Assembly: GCA_017883605.1 (NCBI GenBank)
Contig: JADGNH010000110.1
Span: 1-6,591, forward strand
Source: Methanobacteriaceae archaeon
GTDB taxonomy: Archaea > Methanobacteriota > Methanobacteria > Methanobacteriales > Methanobacteriaceae
Direction of reading: 5' to 3'
Length of the DNA stretch: 6,591 nucleotides
Shown: in pieces, positions 1 through 5,343 of the stretch
Position numbering within the stretch: the stretch's first letter is position 1
How the letters are laid out: each line of letters starts with the position of its first letter
The notes under the pieces: model-generated
Told to the model about the DNA's origin: nothing
The model's input: only the letters and a program-made list of their open reading frames with translations
The model's database searches: none
Translations under genes and position numbers: made by a program

Positions 1-361
1 CCCGGTAGTCAACGATTTTGAGGTACTTTTCACGGCCGGGCAACAGAGTCTGGTCCAGCAGGACTAGTTTATTGTTTTTCCATTCGCCGGTATATTTACA
101 TCCTTTCCAGGCCCCGTCTTCGTATGTAAATGTTCCCTGCCCGTTCAGCATATAAGTTACAGTCTCGATCCCGCGGTGAGGGTGCATGGGAAAGCCAGCG
201 AGATAGTCCCGGGGATTTTCGGACCCAAAATGGTCAAAAAGTAGGAATGGATCCAGATAATCCAGCCGCTGGGTAGCTATGCTCCGACGCAAGAGTACAC
301 CAGCGCCCTCCATCACGTAAATCGGGTCAATAAGATCTTTTACTTTTCTTGCTATTGTCAT
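1..361 (-). CDS. Pirin-like N-terminal domain joined to a non-pirin tail (3' end off the left edge)
   Basis: The frame opens at ATG 361 and stays open for 120 codons to the window edge. Residues about 20-74 are clear pirin cupin: LLRRS, LDPFLLFDHFG, DYLAGFPMHPHRGIETVTYML. H60 and H62 match the first two pirin metal-ligand histidines. In pirins the next part carries GDVQWMTAGRGI.H.E with the other two ligands; here it is missing. Instead residues 75-95 (GQGTFTYEDG, KYTGEWKNN) resemble a MORN repeat, and residues 93-120 (EWKNNKLVLLDQTLLPG) resemble the N-terminus of MtnA, S-methyl-5-thioribose-1-phosphate isomerase. As it stands, a pirin active site cannot be complete. It is either a real fusion, a broken gene joined to a neighbour, or an assembly joint near the contig edge. 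A GGGGGG ribosome site (369-374) lies 7 nt before the ATG. It is the last visible gene of the minus-strand cluster, 37 nt after the rhodanese. Confidence 0.72.
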   Translation of the reverse strand, partial: MTIARKVKDLIDPIYVMEGAGVLLRRSIATQRLDYLDPFLLFDHFGSENPRDYLAGFPMHPHRGIETVTYMLNGQGTFTYEDGAWKGCKYTGEWKNNKLVLLDQTLLPGREKYLKIVDYR

Positions 362-368
362 TCTAATT

Positions 369-376
369 CCCCCCTT
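369..376 (-). promoter_or_regulatory. Ribosome binding site of the pirin-like gene
   Basis: On the minus strand this reads AAGGGGGG, seven bases before ATG 361. It fixes the start of the pirin-like frame and indicates that the chimeric frame has an intact translation start. Confidence 0.6.
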
Positions 377-398
377 TAATCTATATCGTCAGGGAAAC

Positions 399-752
399 TT
401 ACTTCGTCAGAGGTAGTTTACTGACTTTCCAACCTACAAAACCGCCCAAAATATTGTAAACCTTTGGAAAACCTAATTCTTTCATTATTCCCATGAAATA
501 TTCTCCTCTTACGCCACTTCTACAGTATATAATGTAATTTTTTTCTTTATCTATTTTTTCCACCTTTCTTCTGAATTCATGACCATCGTAATCTAAATTC
601 TTCGCCCCAGGGAGGTGTTCCACTTCAAATTCATCCCGAGGCCTAACATCAAGAATAACTAAATTAAAGTCATCTTTGTGTTCTTCAATCAATTCAAATG
701 CATCTTGCGGTGAAATAGTTCCCATTGTTACGTTTCTTTTAAATTCAGTCAT
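399..752 (-). CDS. Single-domain rhodanese (sulfurtransferase), copy 1
   Basis: A 117-residue protein consisting of one rhodanese domain, the usual length for GlpE/PspE-type single-domain forms. The DVR motif lies at 35-37, the domain-end pattern GGFVGW at 103-108, and the active loop CRSGVRG at 77-83 with the persulfide-forming C77. It probably moves sulfane sulfur between a thiol donor and an acceptor in the cytosol; there is no signal peptide or membrane segment. Its true acceptor cannot be told from sequence. The ATG at 752 has a strong GGAGGAG site five bases upstream. It lies 36 nt downstream of a second rhodanese with which it shares about half its residues in an ungapped alignment by eye, so the two look like an old tandem duplication that has diverged. 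Confidence 0.93.
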   Translation of the reverse strand: MTEFKRNVTMGTISPQDAFELIEEHKDDFNLVILDVRPRDEFEVEHLPGAKNLDYDGHEFRRKVEKIDKEKNYIIYCRSGVRGEYFMGIMKELGFPKVYNILGGFVGWKVSKLPLTK

Positions 753-757
753 TATAG

Positions 758-764
758 CTCCTCC
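758..764 (-). promoter_or_regulatory. Ribosome binding site of rhodanese copy 1
   Basis: Reads GGAGGAG on the minus strand with five bases between it and ATG 752. It is the strongest Shine-Dalgarno match in the window. Confidence 0.75.
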
Positions 765-788
765 ATTGATAAAATGATTTAATACTCA

Positions 789-1145
789 TCATGTGCCTAT
801 CTTGATAGGAAGTTTGCTTCTCTTCCACGCCTCAAAGCCACCTTTCAGGTTGTAAACCTCAGTGAAACCATATTTTTTCATCAAGTTCAATACTTTACCA
901 CCTCTCACCCCTGATTTGCAGTAGACAATGTATTTTTTCTCCCGATCTAGTTTTAGTAGTTGTTTTTTGAATTCCGGGTCAGTAAAGTCAAGATTCTCTG
1001 CACCTTCAATATGTTCCTTCGAAAATTCCCAAGGAGCCCTAACATCCATTATAATACAACTAGAATCATTTTGAGGTTCCTCAACCAATTCAAACACATT
1101 TTCTGGAGTTATAGTTCCTGTAGATTGCTTTTTTTTAGATTCCAA
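789..1145 (-). CDS. Single-domain rhodanese (sulfurtransferase), copy 2
   Basis: A 118-residue single rhodanese domain: DVR at 34-36, active loop CKSGVRG at 76-82 with C76, and GGFEAW at 102-107. The active cysteine and the six-residue loop are intact, so it should be a working sulfurtransferase. A CxxGxR-type loop is typical of small rhodaneses acting on thiols or persulfides rather than arsenate reductases. The start is a TTG at 1145, chosen because a GAGGG site lies six bases before it and no in-frame ATG fits the conserved GTITPE start region shared with copy 1. It follows the dioxygenase-like gene by 31 nt and precedes copy 1 by 36 nt on the same strand, so both rhodaneses are probably on one transcript. 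The N-terminal ESKKKQ stretch differs from copy 1. Confidence 0.92.
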   Translation of the reverse strand: MESKKKQSTGTITPENVFELVEEPQNDSSCIIMDVRAPWEFSKEHIEGAENLDFTDPEFKKQLLKLDREKKYIVYCKSGVRGGKVLNLMKKYGFTEVYNLKGGFEAWKRSKLPIKIGT

Positions 1146-1151
1146 ATGAAT

Positions 1152-1158
1152 CCCTCTC
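1152..1158 (-). promoter_or_regulatory. Ribosome binding site that supports a TTG start for rhodanese copy 2
   Basis: Minus strand reads AGAGGGA-like sequence with GAGGG at 1152-1156, six bases before TTG 1145. It supports the non-ATG start. Confidence 0.55.
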
Positions 1159-1176
1159 TATAATAATCTCGTTTAT

Positions 1177-1971
1177 TCACATTTCAGATGCCTGAAACTG
1201 GTAGGCAGCCATTCCCAGGTCCCCTGCATACCAACTATGATGAATCACACTGCCTTTAGCTCCTTCTCCTGCAGCTGCGAATGCTGAGAGTAATGGCATA
1301 TAATGATCAGGGTAAGGGTGGGCTCGCTCCGGGAAGGGTGCCAGCTGGCGGTAATTGGTTAACAGATATTCATCGCCGCGGGTGACCGCATCGGTTAACC
1401 ATTCATCAAATTCCAAGGCCCAATCATCAGTTTCTCCTCCAAATCGGAACCCAGCATATCCCAGGGGATGAACTGCGCCGCCGCTTCCCAGTATGAGTAT
1501 ATTTTCATTTCTCAGATCTTTTAGGGCCCGGCCCACCTTCAAGTGTAGGGATGGGTCCAGATGGCTCTGGATGGATAGCTGAACCACGGGGATATCAGCA
1601 TCCGGAAACATGAGCATCATTGGCACCCAGGCCCCATGATCTAGGCCTCGTCGGCCGTCAACTTGGCATGTAATGTCTGCAGCTTGAATGAGCTCCGCCA
1701 CCTGTTTTGCCAGTTCAGGATCGCCCTGAGCAGGATATTCCATTTTGTAGAGTTCTTTAGGAAAACCATAGAAATCATGGATGGTTTCTGGTCTTTCCAT
1801 AGCATTAACTGCAGGTGTGGATGTGGCCCAGTGGGCGGAAATGCAGAGTACAGCTTTTACTTTCTGATAATGGGGGCCCAGTTCTTTAAGGAATTTTCGG
1901 GCCGGTATATCCTCCAGGGGCAGGGTAGGAGCCCCGTGTGAAATAAAAATTGTAGGTAGTTGATTTCTCAT
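1177..1971 (-). CDS. LigB/DODA-type class III extradiol dioxygenase-like protein (YgiD family)
   Basis: A 264-residue protein of normal length for the family of plant DOPA 4,5-dioxygenase and E. coli YgiD. Visible motifs are IFISHGAPT (H12), ISAHW (H47), LDHGAWVP (H112), GSGGAVHPLGY (H168) and PDHYMPLL (H223). The spacing of H12, H47, H168 and H223 closely follows what I recall as the metal-site histidines of YgiD, so metal binding looks intact. Characterised relatives open catechol-type rings with O2, which is surprising in a presumed strict anaerobe; the true substrate is unknown. It is cytosolic, with no signal peptide. The start is ATG 1971, with only a weak GGGAAAA sequence upstream. It sits between the CDGSH gene (39 nt upstream) and rhodanese copy 2 (31 nt downstream). 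It is visibly more GC-rich than both rhodaneses, which suggests a separate origin. Confidence 0.9.
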   Translation of the reverse strand: MRNQLPTIFISHGAPTLPLEDIPARKFLKELGPHYQKVKAVLCISAHWATSTPAVNAMERPETIHDFYGFPKELYKMEYPAQGDPELAKQVAELIQAADITCQVDGRRGLDHGAWVPMMLMFPDADIPVVQLSIQSHLDPSLHLKVGRALKDLRNENILILGSGGAVHPLGYAGFRFGGETDDWALEFDEWLTDAVTRGDEYLLTNYRQLAPFPERAHPYPDHYMPLLSAFAAAGEGAKGSVIHHSWYAGDLGMAAYQFQASEM

Positions 1972-1973
1972 AA

Positions 1974-2017
1974 TTTTCCCATAATTAATTTTATTTTTCC
2001 CATAACAATTTTATTTA
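1974..2017. repeat. Imperfect tandem repeat of about 21 bp between the CDGSH and dioxygenase genes
   Basis: The plus strand shows TTTTCCCATAA at 1974-1984 and again at 1995-2005, each followed by an AATTTTATT-type block with a one-base difference in length. The two units together fill almost the whole 39-nt spacer and run into the CDGSH stop codon. On the minus strand each unit ends in TTATGGGAAAA, so the duplication copies a weak ribosome-site-like block and an ATG. It could be chance in an AT-rich spacer, but 11 identical bases twice at a 21-bp period is notable. Confidence 0.6.
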
Positions 2018-2763
2018 ATGGATTCATCTCCATCGTTAAAATCTGTTTCTATGTGAGTTCCGTCACAAAAAGGTTTATTAAATGATTGTCCACATCGACA
2101 GAGTGTAACTCTATTACGGATCTCATAAATAGTCCCATCAGCAGATTCAATGGGTATCATTCCCCGAACCCATAGGGGACCGCTTACACCTTTTTCAGGT
2201 TCTTCCGTTACTGCAATGGATGGTTTAAAGTCAGGTTCGATTGGTTTTTTAGTTTCTTTATCCCAAACCGCAAATCTTCCCGAGTTACAGTTTCCAGCTA
2301 TCTTAATTACTGTTTTTTTAGCTTCAGGATCGTCTGATTGCCTGACTAAATTTTCAATGCCACCTGCTCGTGTGCAAAAACCTGCGTGGTTGCATAGAGT
2401 GGGGTTATCAGTTAATATTAAATCAGATCCCTGGATTTCTCTAGCATTCACCAGATAAGACTCTTGACCGGTGGTTTCAATACCTTTGAAGCTAATTTTC
2501 TCATGTTTGCCGTCACAGAACGGTTTATTTTCAGATTTTCCACATCGACAAAGGGCATACTCTTCTTGTTGTGGATATTTCTCTTTTTCAATCCATTCGT
2601 AGGGATATCCCAAATTGTCTGTAGTAATTATTAATTTAACCAGTGGTACTCCACCATAAACTAAAAATGGACCATTTTTAACTATTTTAATGAGTTGGTT
2701 GTTTTTATCTGTCAAAATTTTTTTCTCCCAATTTGATGGTGAAAACGTGGCAAAAATTATCAC
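2011..2763 (-). CDS. CDGSH iron-sulfur protein: two CDGSH domains flanking a divergent ferredoxin domain
   Basis: A 250-residue soluble Fe-S protein. The first CDGSH site is C72-x-C74...PFC83DGKH87, the second C222-x-C224...PFC233DGTH237; each 3-Cys/1-His set should bind a labile [2Fe-2S] cluster. Between them, LCNHAGFC (C124, C130) and AGNCNSGR (C159) match the divergent 4Fe-4S mono-cluster domain (Fer4_19 type) that accompanies CDGSH domains in known family members. The closing GVSGPLWVRG...RNRVTLCRCG stretch is typical of this family. Likely an electron or cluster carrier; no partner is proven. GTG 2763 overlaps the upstream stop by 4 nt (GTGA), which suggests translational coupling. The family usually begins nearer residue 18 (TDKNNQLI), so TTG 2715, with GGGAG nine bases upstream, is a serious alternative start. 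Confidence 0.9.
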   Translation of the reverse strand: MIIFATFSPSNWEKKILTDKNNQLIKIVKNGPFLVYGGVPLVKLIITTDNLGYPYEWIEKEKYPQQEEYALCRCGKSENKPFCDGKHEKISFKGIETTGQESYLVNAREIQGSDLILTDNPTLCNHAGFCTRAGGIENLVRQSDDPEAKKTVIKIAGNCNSGRFAVWDKETKKPIEPDFKPSIAVTEEPEKGVSGPLWVRGMIPIESADGTIYEIRNRVTLCRCGQSFNKPFCDGTHIETDFNDGDESIK

Positions 2764-3191
2764 ATCAAACCGATTTGTTTCATCAGCCCAACCTGGTCGT
2801 AGAATAGATTCTCTTCAACTATTTTACCATCTTTCCAATGGGCAACAGTGCAAAATTTAACTTTGAACTTTTCGTTGGTAGGTGGTATTTCTCCATCTGC
2901 TGTTTTCATGGGACCTTTCATGGTACCGGTGAATATGGCCACAGAACATGTCCAATCATCCTGACCGAATAAAACCATGTAGGGATCGTTTTCAACTCGG
3001 TTGTCTGGAAATGTCTTGAAAAATTCTACGGCTTCCAGATGGTGTGCATGTCCACCTTTTGTTGGTTCTGGCTGGCCTGGCCAGTACACAGCAACTTCTT
3101 CATTATGTCTTTCGTTGAATGTGTCCCAGTCCTGAGAGTTCCAGGCATCATCCAATGTTTTCATCAATTTCATGTTTTCTTCTACACTCAC
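2760..3191 (-). CDS. SnoaL-like / ester cyclase family protein (NTF2-like fold)
   Basis: A 143-residue protein of the expected size for a SnoaL-like polyketide cyclase/ester cyclase domain. The pattern fits: DDAWNSQDWDTFNERH, then YWPGQPEPTKGG, FPDNRVENDP, GTMKGPM, PPTNEKFKVKF and the closing WKDGKIVEENLFYDQVGLMKQIGL. D132 in the FYD segment matches the conserved acidic position near the end of these domains. Members often bind small hydrophobic molecules and many have no known reaction, so a cyclase activity should not be assumed. GTG 3191 is the start, with GAGGTGA four bases upstream. It is the first gene of the minus-strand cluster, facing the TrmB gene across a 92-nt spacer, and overlaps the CDGSH gene by 4 nt. 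Confidence 0.88.
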   Translation of the reverse strand: MSVEENMKLMKTLDDAWNSQDWDTFNERHNEEVAVYWPGQPEPTKGGHAHHLEAVEFFKTFPDNRVENDPYMVLFGQDDWTCSVAIFTGTMKGPMKTADGEIPPTNEKFKVKFCTVAHWKDGKIVEENLFYDQVGLMKQIGLM

Positions 3192-3195
3192 AAAA

Positions 3196-3202
3196 TCACC
3201 TC
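3196..3202 (-). promoter_or_regulatory. Ribosome binding site that fixes the GTG start of the SnoaL-like gene
   Basis: Minus strand reads GAGGTGA, a close match to the archaeal anti-Shine-Dalgarno complement, four bases before GTG 3191. It means the cluster mRNA has a leader, unlike the divergent TrmB mRNA. Confidence 0.7.
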
Positions 3203-3237
3203 AACATTGCTATAATTACTCTGATTCTTCACAAGAG

Positions 3238-3246
3238 ATAAAAGTT
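3238..3246 (-). promoter_or_regulatory. Possible TATA element of the minus-strand cluster
   Basis: On the minus strand AACTTTTAT, preceded by ACAA, would place transcription start near 3214-3216, leaving a short leader that still contains the GAGGTGA ribosome site. AATTATAG (about 3210-3217, minus) is an alternative but would start transcription inside the coding region and lose that site. Confidence 0.35.
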
Positions 3247-3259
3247 TTGTAACTTTTAT
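3238..3259. promoter_or_regulatory. Perfect inverted repeat, candidate operator of the divergent promoters
   Basis: ATAAAAGTT (3238-3246) and AACTTTTAT (3251-3259) are exact reverse complements around the 4-base spacer TTGT. It lies in the only spacer between the minus-strand cluster and the TrmB gene. The right arm runs into the best plus-strand TATA element; the left arm read on the minus strand (AACTTTTAT) is the best TATA candidate for the cluster. A dimeric winged-helix protein bound here would block both. That TrmB binds it is inference from position and symmetry. Confidence 0.62.
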
Positions 3260-3262
3260 AAG
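3255..3262 (+). promoter_or_regulatory. TATA element of the TrmB gene, leaderless transcript likely
   Basis: TTTATAAG is centred about 26 bases before ATG 3284, the usual distance from an archaeal TATA box to the transcription start. No ribosome site is seen between 3263 and 3283, so the mRNA probably starts at or next to the ATG. A second TTATAAG (3264-3270) lies 8 bp further on; used as a TATA box it would place the start inside the gene. Confidence 0.55.
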
Positions 3263-3283
3263 GTTATAAGTGAAACTATTATT

Positions 3284-4102
3284 ATGTTACTTGATCCCAT
3301 TACTATTTCCACTTTACAAAAACTAGGTTTGACCTATTACGGTGCTAAAGCCTACGCTGCTCTAATGAAAACCGGAGCGACCATCCCATCTATACTTTCA
3401 GAAGAATCAGGAATTCCCCGCACCAAAATATATGAAGTTCTCAGAAAACTGGAAGAAGACGGTTGGGTAGTCGTTGAAAAAGGAAGACCATCCCGTATAA
3501 CTCCCAAATATCCTAAAGAAATCATTAAAGAACGTAAAGCGATATTTAATTCAGACATAGATAGGATTTCACATGAGATGACCATGACCTACGACCGTCT
3601 GGTAGAAAACGAGAATCCAAAGGTCACTATTATAAATTGTATCGATACCATCATTCATCTTACGGAAGAGATGATGACCAGTGCCCGGAAAAAAATAATG
3701 ATAATGGGCACCCTTTATTCCCAAGAAGAAATCGAACCAATGAAAAAATCAATAAACAAAGCTCAGGAAAGAGGAATTAGCGTACGTATTATAACCATGC
3801 CCTACCTGAAATTAAAAGACTCTGAGATCAATATAATAACAGAACTATCCAAAGTCACCAACGATATAAAACTGGGACATCCGGTTTACATTAAAACTCT
3901 GATGGTTGATGACCGTGAGGTTCTAATTACCATAGCTAAAGTACAAAACAACATTCCGGATATGGAAAATGTTAGTGCCATCAGAATTTCCAACCCTTCT
4001 TTTGCCGCCTACACGTCCAGTGTCTTTGATATGGATTGGAAAAATTTAAAATTTTTCAATGAAAAACTAATTGAAAATTTCAGTAACAAAAAAGACTTAT
4101 AA
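3284..4102 (+). CDS. TrmB-family transcriptional regulator
   Basis: A 272-residue protein with an N-terminal winged helix (about 10-85): LGLTYYGAKAYAALMKTG, then the helix-turn-helix SILSEESGIPRTKIYEVLRKLEEDGWV and a basic wing, KGRPSRITPKYP. This pattern is diagnostic of TrmB proteins. Residues about 85-110 can form a helical linker. Residues about 113-260 form an alternating strand/helix domain (KKIMIMGTLYSQEEI, GISVRIITMPY, KTLMVDDREVLITI) like the PLD-like effector domain of non-sugar TrmB relatives. It lacks the long sugar-binding C-terminal domain of Thermococcus TrmB, so the ligand is unknown. It is probably autoregulated through the inverted repeat just upstream and likely controls the divergent cluster. 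It precedes the FAD oxidoreductase by 20 nt. There is no ribosome site, consistent with a leaderless mRNA. Confidence 0.92.
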   Translation: MLLDPITISTLQKLGLTYYGAKAYAALMKTGATIPSILSEESGIPRTKIYEVLRKLEEDGWVVVEKGRPSRITPKYPKEIIKERKAIFNSDIDRISHEMTMTYDRLVENENPKVTIINCIDTIIHLTEEMMTSARKKIMIMGTLYSQEEIEPMKKSINKAQERGISVRIITMPYLKLKDSEINIITELSKVTNDIKLGHPVYIKTLMVDDREVLITIAKVQNNIPDMENVSAIRISNPSFAAYTSSVFDMDWKNLKFFNEKLIENFSNKKDL

Positions 4103-4106
4103 GGAG
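4101..4106 (+). promoter_or_regulatory. Ribosome binding site between TrmB and the FAD oxidoreductase, unusually distant
   Basis: AAGGAG overlaps the TrmB stop codon. Three ATGs follow: 4110 (ATG AAG TGA, a two-codon frame), 4118 (a short frame that soon stops), and 4123, the real start, 16 bases from the site. The long spacing and intervening starts may lower or couple translation. A closer GTGAT (4115-4119) is the alternative site. Confidence 0.4.
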
Positions 4107-4122
4107 TTAATGAAGTGATGGA

Positions 4123-5298
4123 ATGGAACAAAAAACGAAAAACACCAAAAAAGAAGCTTCATTCTGGTTAGAAATGTGTCCTACCACAGATTTCCCTAAA
4201 CTTGAGGAGGGATTAAAAGTTGATGTGGTTATACTTGGGGGAGGTATTGCCGGTATCACCGCTGCAACACTACTAAAGGAGGCCGGGCATACTGTGGCCG
4301 TAATCGAAGCGGATAGGATTATAAAAGATGTGACTATCGGTACCACGGCTAAGATAAGCGCGGCGCCTAATATAATTTACAATAACCTTATATCCAATTT
4401 AGGTATGGTTAAAGCCCAAGCTTTTGCCAATGCCAACATTAAAGCAGTGGAGACTGTGGCTGATATCGTTAAAAAGCGGAACATTGAATGTGATTTTCAC
4501 CGTCTTCCCCTCTACATCTACACTGAATCTGATGAAAAAGTAGATAAAATTAATGATGAATTTAACGCTGCAAAAAAATTAGGTCTTCCAATATTTTACA
4601 CAGAAGATGTGCCCTTACCCTTTAAAACAGGCCCTGCTATTAGATATGAGAACCAGGCCCAATTTCATCCCCGTAAGTACCTTCTTGCCCTTTCTAAGGA
4701 TTTACCTGGCGAAGGTAGTTACGTTTTCGAGAAAACCCGGGCCATCAACGTGAAAAACGGTTCCATTAAAGAAGTAGTTACAGACCAGGGTTCCATAATG
4801 GCAGATAAAGTCATAGTTGCCACACATACACCGGTATATGACCCGGACCTGCTTTACAAACATTTGTTCCCTGCAAGATCCTACGTGATAGGATTATACA
4901 TTAAAGGAGATTTCCCGGATGGTATGTTCATAGACTCCGACCCGGTACACACCTACCGCACTGCACCTTCAGACCAGGGAAAATTAATCATAGTAGCTGG
5001 TGAACATAGTACCGTAGATGTAGCTGATAAAAATGTCTACTATGACCGCCTTGAAAAATACGCACGCCAACACCTGGATGTTGAATCCATTGAATATCGC
5101 TGGTCCAGCATAGACAGTGTTACCGGTGACGGACTGCCCCTTATCGGCATGACATCCCAAGAGGGCATATACGTGGCAACTGGATTTGGATTTTGGGGCA
5201 TGACCAACGGCACCACAGCTGCCATGGTCCTAACTGATCTGATTACCGGCAAAGAAAACAGCTACATTGACCTATTCAATCCCCTACGGTTCAAATAA
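4123..5298 (+). CDS. FAD-dependent oxidoreductase of the DAO family, lacking the C-terminal Rieske domain
   Basis: A 391-residue flavoprotein. The FAD Rossmann motif is VDVVILGGGIAG (G39, G41, G44) with the adenosine-binding acidic residue E62 at the end of strand 2. Then IGTTAKISAAPN (72-83), the NQAQFHPRKYL segment (177-187), VVTDQGSIMADKVIVATH, a YRW segment and the closing second FAD motif ATGFGFWGMTNGTTAA (352-367). The layout matches the glycine-oxidase-like DAO proteins that in many bacteria and archaea carry a Rieske [2Fe-2S] domain after the sequence corresponding to DLFNP; here the protein stops four residues after that (LRFK). The substrate is unknown; a small amine or imine oxidation is plausible. 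It is soluble, with no signal peptide. It probably shares an mRNA with TrmB, and no terminator-like stretch lies between them. The electron acceptor could be a separate Fe-S protein such as the CDGSH protein across the promoter. Confidence 0.92.
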   Translation: MEQKTKNTKKEASFWLEMCPTTDFPKLEEGLKVDVVILGGGIAGITAATLLKEAGHTVAVIEADRIIKDVTIGTTAKISAAPNIIYNNLISNLGMVKAQAFANANIKAVETVADIVKKRNIECDFHRLPLYIYTESDEKVDKINDEFNAAKKLGLPIFYTEDVPLPFKTGPAIRYENQAQFHPRKYLLALSKDLPGEGSYVFEKTRAINVKNGSIKEVVTDQGSIMADKVIVATHTPVYDPDLLYKHLFPARSYVIGLYIKGDFPDGMFIDSDPVHTYRTAPSDQGKLIIVAGEHSTVDVADKNVYYDRLEKYARQHLDVESIEYRWSSIDSVTGDGLPLIGMTSQEGIYVATGFGFWGMTNGTTAAMVLTDLITGKENSYIDLFNPLRFK

Positions 5299-5343
5299 AC
5301 AACCATCTTAAACATCTAGATTTAATCTTATTATTTTGATATC
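5299..5343. terminator. Convergent spacer with a possible T-rich stop for the FAD gene
   Basis: The only sequence between the converging FAD and DUF998 genes. TTTAATCTTATTATTTT (5321-5337) is T-rich on the plus strand, the form archaeal termination takes. I see no strong hairpin, only the 8-bp palindrome ATCTAGAT at 5314-5321. The minus-strand signal is weaker. Confidence 0.25.

Noticed and set aside
960..1163. Plus-strand open frame opposite rhodanese copy 2
   Set aside because: Composition is Phe/Arg-rich shadow sequence, with no ribosome site and no domain; the rhodanese on the other strand is certain.
1159..1170. TATTATAG on the minus strand as an internal promoter ahead of rhodanese copy 2
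   Set aside because: Transcription start would fall inside the rhodanese coding region, and the good ribosome site would be lost.
3264..3270. Second TTATAAG as the TrmB promoter TATA box
   Set aside because: It would put transcription start about nine bases inside the coding region; the copy at 3256-3262 fits the ATG.
4107..4346. Minus-strand open frame of 79 codons opposite the FAD gene start
   Set aside because: It lies antisense to the FAD-binding motif, has low-complexity Ser/Ile/Pro content, and is a shadow of the real gene.
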